A stretch of DNA of 64,000 bases, taken from contig CAZSKN010000003.1 of NCBI GenBank assembly GCA_964607445.1, positions 1 to 64,000 of the forward strand, read 5' to 3'. A program made the position numbers and the translations under genes. Below, piece after piece: positions 57,627 to 64,000 of the stretch. Source of the stretch: CALCKU01 sp964607445 (GTDB lineage: Bacteria > Pseudomonadota > Alphaproteobacteria > Caulobacterales > Maricaulaceae). The notes under the pieces were generated by a model. The model did not search any database and was not told the DNA's origin. It saw only the letters and a program-made list of their open reading frames with translations. The stretch's first letter is position 1. Every line of letters starts with the position of its first letter.

Positions 57627-58723
57627 TGTTATATGAATGGCTTGCGCCTCTTTCTGATGAATTTCAGCTCTTTAATCTGCTGAACTATCTTACCTTTAGA
57701 ACGGGTGGGGCTTTGATGACATCGCTCCTAATAGCCTTTTTCCTTGGGCCACGTATGATAAATATGCTGCGTGCCCGTCAAGGAAAGGGCCAACCCATTA
57801 GAGAAGACGGGCCGGAAGGTCATATCATTAAAAAAGCCGGAACGCCGACCATGGGCGGTTTGTTGATTTTATTGTCCGTAGTATTTTCGACTTTGTTATG
57901 GGGAGATTTACATAGCCCGTTTTTATGGACAGTATTTTTTGTCACGGTGGGTTATGGCGCGATTGGATTTTATGATGACTTTCTTAAGGTTTCACGACAA
58001 AATCCTAAAGGTTTTAGCGGTAAAATTAAATTGGCGCTGGAAATTATCATTGCGGCTTTGGCTGTCTATGTGCTGACCTTGGCCTTTCCGCAAGACCGGC
58101 TCGGATTTTCGACGGGATTGGCCATACCGTTCCTAAAGGACTTTACGCTTAATCTGGGTGTATTTTTTATTCCCTTTGGATGTTTTGTTATTGTCGGGGC
58201 TTCGAATGCAGTCAATCTGACGGACGGGTTGGACGGGCTAGCTATTGTTCCTGTCATGATTGCCTGTATGAGTTTGTCCTTGATTGCATATCTGGTTGGA
58301 AATTCAATTTATTCAAATTATCTAGGTGTGCCCTATGTACCCGGCGCTGGCGAAGTTACCATATTTCTTGGCGCCATTATAGGCGCTAGCCTTGGGTTTT
58401 TATGGTTTAATGCCCCGCCTGCCATGGTGTTTATGGGAGATACAGGCTCACTTGCTTTGGGTGGCGCACTTGGCAGTGCGGCTATTGCGATTAAACACGA
58501 AATTGTTCTGGCTATCATTGGCGGTCTTTTCGTTCTCGAAGCTGTGTCTGTGATTGTGCAAGTCGCTTCATTTAAGTTGACTGGCAAACGCGTTTTTAAA
58601 ATGGCACCTATTCATCATCATTATGAAAAAAAGGGGTGGGCGGAACCTACAATTGTCATTCGATTCTGGATCATCGCGATCATTCTCGCTCTGATCGGAC
58701 TTTCAACGCTAAAATTGCGATAG
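57626..58723 (+). CDS. mraY: Phospho-MurNAc-pentapeptide transferase MraY
   Basis: A 365-residue integral membrane enzyme making lipid I from UDP-MurNAc-pentapeptide and undecaprenyl phosphate. About ten membrane helices are present. The catalytic loops are 'GTPTMGGLLILLSVVFSTLLWGD' (about 72-95), 'FYDDFLKVSRQNPKGFSGKIKLALE' (about 113-138), 'VNLTDGLDGLAIVPV' (about 195-209, with DD aspartates) and 'FMGDTGSLALGGALG' plus 'APIHHHYEKKGW' (about 330-341). All are canonical. It starts with ATG at 57626 where murF stops, and is four bases before murD. Confidence 0.96.
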   Translation: MLYEWLAPLSDEFQLFNLLNYLTFRTGGALMTSLLIAFFLGPRMINMLRARQGKGQPIREDGPEGHIIKKAGTPTMGGLLILLSVVFSTLLWGDLHSPFLWTVFFVTVGYGAIGFYDDFLKVSRQNPKGFSGKIKLALEIIIAALAVYVLTLAFPQDRLGFSTGLAIPFLKDFTLNLGVFFIPFGCFVIVGASNAVNLTDGLDGLAIVPVMIACMSLSLIAYLVGNSIYSNYLGVPYVPGAGEVTIFLGAIIGASLGFLWFNAPPAMVFMGDTGSLALGGALGSAAIAIKHEIVLAIIGGLFVLEAVSVIVQVASFKLTGKRVFKMAPIHHHYEKKGWAEPTIVIRFWIIAIILALIGLSTLKLR

Positions 58724-58727
58724 TATT

Positions 58728-60176
58728 ATGATCAAGGCACGAACATTTGCGGGGCAAAGACTGGCTGTATTTGGATTGGGACGCACCGGTATAACTGCCG
58801 CGCTTTCGCTCAAGGCGGGCGGAGCTCATGTCTATGCTTGGGATGACCGTGAGGTCGCGCGTGAACATGCCAAAGCCCAAGGCGTACCTTTGACCGACCT
58901 GACAACACAGGATTGGTCGGCCTTCGATGCTCTGGTTTTATCACCCGGTGTACCTGATAAATTACCCAAGCCGCATTGGACGGCAAAGCGCGCAAAATCC
59001 AATAATATACCCATTATTTGCGACATCGAGATCTTTGCGCGAGAGGTCAATGCCCGGTCGGCAGAAAACAAACCCAAAATTATTGCCATTACAGGAACGA
59101 ATGGAAAATCGACAACAACGGCCCTGATCGGGCATATTCTGACGTCATGTGGACGGGATGCCCAAATCGGCGGTAATATTGGTCGCGGCGTGCTTGATCT
59201 TGATAATATGCATGCGGGAACGCATTATGTCATTGAATTATCTTCCTATCAATTAGAGCGTACGCAGTCATTGCGCGCCAATGCGGCGATCTTTTTAAAT
59301 CTGTCCCCAGATCATTTGGAACGCCATGGGGATATGGCCGCTTACGAAGCGGCGAAATCGCGTATTTTCCTAAACCAAACCCAAGACGATGCGGTCATTA
59401 TCGGCGTCGATAATCCAGAGGGTAAAAGCCTGTGTACGCGGCTTAAAGCAAAAAATGGCCGCCGCATTATTCCGATTTCTGGACGGCGATCCTTGGGGCG
59501 CGGGAGTTGTGTTATCAAGGGGAAATTATATTGCGCATTAAGTAACAAGGTGCACGAGATTGTAGATCTTAGCAAGGTTACGACACTGGAAGGCGAACAT
59601 AATTGGCAAAATGCGGCGGCGGCTTATGCTGCTGTGAGCGCACTGGGTTTGCGAGCTAAGGATATAGGTCGCGCTATTTCTAGCTTTCCAGGCTTGGAAC
59701 ATCGCATGGAAACGATTGGGACTGTCGGCCATGTCAGATATGTCAATGACAGTAAGGCGACGAATGTCGATGCGGCGAAACAAGCCTTGAAATCCTATGA
59801 CAATATATATTGGATTGCAGGAGGACAGTCTAAAACCGGGGGTATCGACTCTCTGGCCCCGTTCTTTCCAAAAATCACAAAAGCCTATCTCATCGGCGAA
59901 GCCGCGCCACAATTCATGAAAACCCTGTTAAAGGCCGATGTGGCGTATAAAATTTCAGGAACATTGGAACTGGCGCTGCTTTGTGCCACGAAAGATGCTT
60001 TGAATGCGGGTCAGGAAAATGCCATAATTTTATTGTCGCCCGCCTGTGCCAGTTTTGACCAATTTAAAGATTTTGAATCGCGAGGGCAGGCTTTTCGTCT
60101 GCGCGCTCAAGATATTATCGATATGTTTGAGCGTGAAAAAGCAGACTATAATCTGGTCTCGGGAGACGCGGCATGA
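58728..60176 (+). CDS. murD: UDP-MurNAc-L-alanine:D-glutamate ligase MurD
   Basis: A 482-residue Mur ligase adding D-Glu to UDP-MurNAc-L-Ala. The N-terminal Rossmann-like domain reads GLGRTGITAALSLKAGG (about 16-32), with 'LVLSPGVP' (about 68-75). The P-loop is GTNGKSTTTALIG (about 123-135). 'NIGRGVLDLDN' and 'YVIELSSYQLERTQSL' give the substrate site, and 'NDSKATNVDAAKQAL' (about 338-352) and 'LLSPACASFDQFKDFESRGQAF' (about 429-450) are the C-terminal marks. ATG 58728 follows mraY by four bases, and its stop overlaps ftsW by four. Confidence 0.95.
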   Translation: MIKARTFAGQRLAVFGLGRTGITAALSLKAGGAHVYAWDDREVAREHAKAQGVPLTDLTTQDWSAFDALVLSPGVPDKLPKPHWTAKRAKSNNIPIICDIEIFAREVNARSAENKPKIIAITGTNGKSTTTALIGHILTSCGRDAQIGGNIGRGVLDLDNMHAGTHYVIELSSYQLERTQSLRANAAIFLNLSPDHLERHGDMAAYEAAKSRIFLNQTQDDAVIIGVDNPEGKSLCTRLKAKNGRRIIPISGRRSLGRGSCVIKGKLYCALSNKVHEIVDLSKVTTLEGEHNWQNAAAAYAAVSALGLRAKDIGRAISSFPGLEHRMETIGTVGHVRYVNDSKATNVDAAKQALKSYDNIYWIAGGQSKTGGIDSLAPFFPKITKAYLIGEAAPQFMKTLLKADVAYKISGTLELALLCATKDALNAGQENAIILLSPACASFDQFKDFESRGQAFRLRAQDIIDMFEREKADYNLVSGDAA

Positions 60177-61315
60177 TTACGCAAACCATGGCACCAGGTC
60201 GCACAAATCGGTCCTTATTGTTTGAATGGTGGCGAAGTGTTGACCATATCACACTGGGTTTGCTGGTGTGTCTTATCGGGGCCGGATTAATTTTATCAAT
60301 GGCCGCATCGCCGGCCGCAGCCGCGCGCCTTGACCTATTGGACCCGTTTTATTTTTTATACCGGCACAGTTTTTTTGCGGTAATGGGGCTTTGCGGTGTG
60401 TTTGTTATCTCGACCTTGAGCCCAAAAAATGCCCGTCGCATCGGGGTTGTGGCGCTGATAGTGGCAACACTCTTGCTGGTTTATGTCATGTTCTATGGCT
60501 ATGCGGTCAAAGGTTCGCAACGCTGGATGTCATTAGGCATGTTTTCTCTACAACCCGCGGAATTTGTAAAGCCGGCTTTTATTGTTTTCGCTGCTTGGAT
60601 GTTTTCTGTGCGCAAACGTGATCCGAATGTCCCGGCGGTAGCCATTGTTTTTGCCGTTTATCTGGGATTGATCGCCTTGCTGATCCAGCAACCTGATTTC
60701 GGGCAGTCCTTTTTACTGACATTGTGTTTTGCTGCGGTGTTTTTCTTTGCAGGCTTATCCCTCGGGTGGATGTTATTTATGATGGGGCTTTCAACATTGG
60801 GCGCGATTGTCGCTTATTTTTCTTTGCCGCATGTGCGAGATCGGATCGGACGTTTTATCAATCCGGACGGTGCGGATACTTACCAGACGGATAAAGCTTT
60901 GGAAGCTATTCGGAGCGGGGGCGTTTTCGGTCGTGGTCCCGGAGAAGGCGCGGTGAAGTTCAGCCTGCCTGACGGGCATACGGATTTTATATTTGCTATC
61001 GTTGCAGAAGAGTTCGGGTTTTTATTATCCGTATTATTGGTAGGTCTTCTGGCGGCTTTTGTTATTCGCAGTTTTCGAAATGCGCTAAAGCTAAATGATT
61101 ATTTTTGCCAACTCGCAGTGGCAGGTTTGGCGACAATGATTGGCATACAAATGATTATTAATCTGTTTGTAAATTTAAATATGGCCCCCCCTAAAGGTAT
61201 GACTTTGCCATTTATCTCTTATGGCGGATCTTCCATGATGGCATTGTGTTTTTCTGCGGGTTTGATTTTATCTTTTACCCGCCGCCGGCCCGGGGCTTAT
61301 GGATATGGGCAGTAA
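60173..61315 (+). CDS. ftsW: Septal peptidoglycan polymerase FtsW (SEDS)
   Basis: A 380-residue SEDS glycosyltransferase with about ten membrane helices, which polymerises lipid II at the septum together with FtsI. Marks: 'GSQRWMSLGMFSLQPAEFVKPAFI' (about 112-135), 'LLIQQPDFGQSFLLTLCF' (about 164-181), 'GRGPGEGAVKFSLPDGHTDFIFAIVAEEFGFL' (about 258-289, containing the catalytic Asp region), and 'GMTLPFISYGGSSMMALCFSAGLILS' (about 338-363). The N-terminus is hydrophilic. The TAA overlaps murG's start (TAATG). Confidence 0.95.
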   Translation: MITQTMAPGRTNRSLLFEWWRSVDHITLGLLVCLIGAGLILSMAASPAAAARLDLLDPFYFLYRHSFFAVMGLCGVFVISTLSPKNARRIGVVALIVATLLLVYVMFYGYAVKGSQRWMSLGMFSLQPAEFVKPAFIVFAAWMFSVRKRDPNVPAVAIVFAVYLGLIALLIQQPDFGQSFLLTLCFAAVFFFAGLSLGWMLFMMGLSTLGAIVAYFSLPHVRDRIGRFINPDGADTYQTDKALEAIRSGGVFGRGPGEGAVKFSLPDGHTDFIFAIVAEEFGFLLSVLLVGLLAAFVIRSFRNALKLNDYFCQLAVAGLATMIGIQMIINLFVNLNMAPPKGMTLPFISYGGSSMMALCFSAGLILSFTRRRPGAYGYGQ

Positions 61316-62406
61316 TGTCTCAGGGACGCGCTAAACGTCTTCTTCTGGCCGCTGGCGGCACAGGGGGGCATATGTTTCCGGCGCAGGCATTGTCTGAAAA
61401 TTTGAAATCTGAAGGCTGGGATATTGCTATGCTGACGGATGCGCGCGGGTATAAGCATGCGGGCCGTATTCTTGCCGATCCGATTATACAGGTACAGGCT
61501 GCGACCTTGTCTCCGCGTCACCCCGTTCGGGCGGCTATAGGCGTTTTCAAACTTACACAGGGGACACGACGGGCCAAGGCTTTTATACGAAGCTGGCAAC
61601 CTGATGTGGTTGTTGGGTTTGGGGGGTATCCAGCGTTTCCAGCAATGCGCGCCGCCCAGACGTTGAATGTGCCGACGCTTATTCATGAACAAAATGCAGT
61701 GTTGGGGCGGGTCAACCGCCTGTTTGCGCGTAAATCTTTGTACCTCGCGTCAGGGTTTGAGATATTAGAAAAATGTCCACCAGAGGCCAATCACATATGT
61801 ACTGGCAACCCTTTGCGGTCACAAATCTTGAAGGCCGTGCCACGTCAATATAATGTGCCAGATAATCAAATCAATATACTGATCATGGGCGGCAGTCTTG
61901 GGGCGCGCCTTCTCAGCGTGGGTCTGCCCGAGGCGATTGCAGTCTTGCCGGAAGGATTGCGCGCACGTCTAAATGTGGTGCAACAAACCCGTCAAGACCA
62001 TCTAGAGACCGCACGCCGGATTTACAAAGACGCGGGTGTGAACGCGATTTGTGAGCCTTTTTTTTCCGATATTGATGTCCATCTTGGGGCCGCGCATTAC
62101 GTTGTTGGGCGCGCGGGGGCGGGGTCGGTTTCCGAGATTGCGGTAATGGGCAAGCCCTCACTTCTTGTGCCTTTGGCTATCGCTATGGATGATCACCAAA
62201 TGGAAAATGCAAAATCGTTATCTCGTCTTAATGCTGCCGATATTTTGCCGGAATCAGAGTTTACCTCGGAGACTGTGAAAACTACTTTGGAAAGACGGTT
62301 AAATGATTCGACTTGGCTTGAACACGCCGCCGCATCCGCCCGTCAGGCGGGTCGTCCCAACGCCGCAAAAAACTTGGCCGCATTGGTCATGGCCGCGGCC
62401 AGATAA
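61315..62406 (+). CDS. murG: Undecaprenyldiphospho-muramoylpentapeptide GlcNAc transferase MurG
   Basis: A 363-residue GT-B glycosyltransferase that converts lipid I to lipid II at the inner face of the membrane. Marks: 'AAGGTGGHMFPAQAL' (about 10-24), 'VVGFGGYPAFPAMRAAQTLNVPTLIHEQNAVLGRVNR' (about 101-137), the UDP-binding 'MGGSLGARLLS' (about 187-197), and the acceptor loop 'VVGRAGAGSVSEIAVMGKPSLLVPLAIAMDDHQMENA' (about 260-296). ATG 61315 starts in ftsW's stop; a longer start at 61246 would lie in ftsW. It ends 16 bases before murC. Confidence 0.95.
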   Translation: MSQGRAKRLLLAAGGTGGHMFPAQALSENLKSEGWDIAMLTDARGYKHAGRILADPIIQVQAATLSPRHPVRAAIGVFKLTQGTRRAKAFIRSWQPDVVVGFGGYPAFPAMRAAQTLNVPTLIHEQNAVLGRVNRLFARKSLYLASGFEILEKCPPEANHICTGNPLRSQILKAVPRQYNVPDNQINILIMGGSLGARLLSVGLPEAIAVLPEGLRARLNVVQQTRQDHLETARRIYKDAGVNAICEPFFSDIDVHLGAAHYVVGRAGAGSVSEIAVMGKPSLLVPLAIAMDDHQMENAKSLSRLNAADILPESEFTSETVKTTLERRLNDSTWLEHAAASARQAGRPNAAKNLAALVMAAAR

Positions 62407-62422
62407 TTTAGGAAGCCGGATT

Positions 62423-63892
62423 ATGGCCCCACAAAATTCTACGCCGATTACGACGCCCCATATGGCGACTAAAGTGCCGTTTGAAACCGGGCCGATACAT
62501 TTTGTCGGTATTGGAGGTATTGGCATGAGCGGCATTGCCGAGGTCATGCTGAATTTAGGATATACGGTGCAAGGGTCTGATATGCACGAAAACCCTAATG
62601 TTTCTCGCTTGCGTCGTTTGGGGGCCGAGATATTTTTAGGACAAAAGGCGGAACAGGTTCGGGGCGCGGGAGCCGTGGTTATGTCTTCGGCAATTAAAGC
62701 TGATAACCCTGAATTGATTGAAGCGCGTGCCAGATCAATTCCGGTGGTAAGGCGTGCAGAAATGCTGGCCGAGCTTATGAGGTTAAAATGGGCAATTGCG
62801 ATTGCAGGTACACATGGTAAGACAACGACCACAACGATGATGGCGGCCTTACTTGAAGGCGGTGGTCTTGACCCCACCGTGATAAATGGCGGTATTATCA
62901 ATGCCTATGGTTCAAATGCTAAATTGGGCTTGGGCGATTGGATGGTCGTTGAAGCCGATGAGTCAGATGGCTCTTTTTTAAAGCTCTTTCCTTCGGTCGC
63001 AATTGTCACGAATATTGATCCTGAACATATGGAGCATTACGGCGAATTTGATAGCTTGCGCGCGGCCTTTGATAGTTTTGTGCAAAACTTACCTTTTTAC
63101 GGATTTGCGGTTTTGTGTATTGACCATGCTGAAGTTCAAGCACTTGTCAGCCGGATTTCTGACCGCCGCCTTGTGACTTACGGGTTTAATCCGCAGGCCG
63201 ATGTCCGGGCAGAGAATTTGGTGTTGGAAAGCACAGGTTCGCGCTTTGATGTCGTGTTTCGAGCCCTTGATCAAGATGATGAACGTTGGGAAGGCCTGTT
63301 CTTACCCATGGCGGGAAAACACAATACGCAAAATGTTCTTTCAGCGATTGCTGTTGCGCGTGAATTAGGATTGACGCAGACCCAAGTCCGCAAAGGCCTA
63401 GAGAGTTTTGAAGGTGTGAAACGTCGATTTACCCATGTCGGGGCGTGGCAAGGGGTAAATATTATTGATGATTATGGTCATCACCCAGTCGAAATAGAGG
63501 CCGTTTTGCAAGCCGCCCGACAAGTAAGCCAAGGCCAGACGTCATCAGCTCAAGACGTACAGGGAAAGGTGCATGCTGTGGTGCAACCACATAGATATTC
63601 GCGCTTGTCAGATCTTTTTGAAGAGTTTTCAACCTGTTTTAACAATGCCGATTATGTCTATGTCGCAGATGTTTATGCTGCGGGGGAAGCGCCTATAGAG
63701 GGTGTGAATGGGGCAGCCCTGGTTCAAAGTTTACATGCGCATGGCCATAAGAACTGCCAAACTATTTCAAAAGATACATTGGCTGAAATATTAAAACCGC
63801 AGCTAAATGCAGGCGATATTATCGTTTGTCTTGGTGCTGGCGATATCACCTATTGGGCCGCCAACCTTGCAGAAGAATTGGCACGCGCGTGA
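62423..63892 (+). CDS. murC: UDP-N-acetylmuramate:L-alanine ligase MurC
   Basis: A 489-residue Mur ligase that adds the first stem residue. The N-terminus after a short leader is 'FVGIGGIGMSGIAEVMLNLGYTVQGSD' (about 24-50, GIGGIGMSGIAE nucleotide fold). The P-loop GTHGKTTTTTMMAAL is at about 131-145. 'EADESDGSFLKLFPSVAIVTNIDPEHMEHYG' (about 179-210) carries the metal-binding residues, and 'DDYGHHPVEIEAVLQAAR' and 'QPHRYSRLSDLFEEF' lie in the C-terminal domain. ATG 62423 has AGGAAG seven bases upstream; the longer frame from 62303 overlaps murG. It overlaps murB by four bases (GTGA). Confidence 0.95.
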   Translation: MAPQNSTPITTPHMATKVPFETGPIHFVGIGGIGMSGIAEVMLNLGYTVQGSDMHENPNVSRLRRLGAEIFLGQKAEQVRGAGAVVMSSAIKADNPELIEARARSIPVVRRAEMLAELMRLKWAIAIAGTHGKTTTTTMMAALLEGGGLDPTVINGGIINAYGSNAKLGLGDWMVVEADESDGSFLKLFPSVAIVTNIDPEHMEHYGEFDSLRAAFDSFVQNLPFYGFAVLCIDHAEVQALVSRISDRRLVTYGFNPQADVRAENLVLESTGSRFDVVFRALDQDDERWEGLFLPMAGKHNTQNVLSAIAVARELGLTQTQVRKGLESFEGVKRRFTHVGAWQGVNIIDDYGHHPVEIEAVLQAARQVSQGQTSSAQDVQGKVHAVVQPHRYSRLSDLFEEFSTCFNNADYVYVADVYAAGEAPIEGVNGAALVQSLHAHGHKNCQTISKDTLAEILKPQLNAGDIIVCLGAGDITYWAANLAEELARA

Positions 63893-64000
63893 GCTTGATT
63901 GACAGATTACCGCAAGTGCGCGGCCGGCTCTCTGAAAATATTGCGCTGGCCCCTTATACGTGGTTCAGGGTAGGCGGCGCCGCAGAGGTTTTATTCATGC
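63889..64000 (+). CDS. murB: UDP-N-acetylenolpyruvoylglucosamine reductase MurB, 3' end cut by window edge
   Basis: Only the first 37 codons are inside the window, starting with GTG at 63889 in the murC stop (GTGA). They read 'SLIDRLPQVRGRLSENIALAPYTWFRVGGAAEVLF', which matches MurB openings: 'APYTWFRVGG.AE' is the FAD-binding start of the family. MurB reduces enolpyruvyl-UDP-GlcNAc to UDP-MurNAc. The position after murC is the standard dcw order. The rest of the gene lies to the right. Confidence 0.9.
   Translation, partial: MSLIDRLPQVRGRLSENIALAPYTWFRVGGAAEVLFM

Noticed and set aside
1..64000. tRNA, rRNA, CRISPR, transposase or phage genes
   Set aside because: I looked through the intergenic gaps and found no tRNA-like cloverleaf ends, spacer arrays, terminal inverted repeats with transposase, or phage structural genes; a covariance-model scan would be the decisive check.

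Overview
The window looks like chromosomal DNA of an alphaproteobacterium, most likely a marine relative of the Hyphomonadaceae/Maricaulales. This is inferred from protein flavour and gene content; I could run no search. The main clues are a BamF-type DUF3035 lipoprotein, a MutL with its own endonuclease motif (as in bacteria without MutH), the secG-pyrG pair, an alpha-type mraZ start, and full TTAA-N7-TTAAC (CtrA-like) and GANTC (CcrM-like) motifs in promoter regions. There are no tRNA or rRNA genes, CRISPR arrays, transposases or prophage genes. Almost everything is intact and densely packed.

Layout. 1-1279: a secreted SH3-like protein cut by the left edge, then gene-poor DNA with a decayed reading frame. 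1280-9505: bamF-like lipoprotein, mutL, rsmD, an RluB-type pseudouridine synthase, tadA, two transporters and a coiled-coil protein with a CtrA/CcrM-like promoter. 9706-15786: a LysM lipoprotein, a PepSY protein, then a minus-strand polyhydroxyalkanoate cluster (phasin, phaC, phaZ, phaF-like, phaD-like) whose synthase is of the Pseudomonas class II type. 15936-19724: arfB, a histone-deacetylase-like hydrolase, and an AT-rich group of a small HTH regulator plus three unknown membrane proteins. 19775-28973: glycine-zipper protein, ettA, a second decayed region, an ArsR-methyltransferase regulator overlapping metF, TerB/J-domain proteins, a DMT transporter and an AmpD-like amidase. 29040-33521: an operon of two amidohydrolases and a bile-acid-symporter-family carrier. 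33748-34099: RNase P RNA. 34172-34786: an unknown protein made of two copies of one 79-residue domain. 34881-38776: MarR regulator divergent from the tyrosine-degradation genes hppD, VOC, fahA-like and maiA, with a striking 17-bp inverted repeat between them; homogentisate dioxygenase is missing here. 38787-42211: pstSCAB for phosphate uptake. 42460-51006: secG, pyrG, DUF302, yghU-like GST and two metallopeptidase lipoproteins. 51306-64000: the division/cell-wall cluster mraZ-rsmH-ftsL-ftsI-murE-murF-mraY-murD-ftsW-murG-murC-murB, the last cut by the right edge.

How the genes work together. The dcw genes overlap by a few bases almost throughout and build and polymerise lipid II at the septum; the MraZ boxes in front suggest autoregulation. 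The PHA genes make, coat, regulate and mobilise storage granules from one locus. The hppD-VOC-fahA-maiA set takes tyrosine-derived 4-hydroxyphenylpyruvate towards fumarate and acetoacetate. The parts least explained by known biology are the HTH/membrane-protein group, the duplicated-domain protein at 34172, the CtrA-linked coiled-coil protein at 8183, and the paired stem-loops between phasin and phaC.
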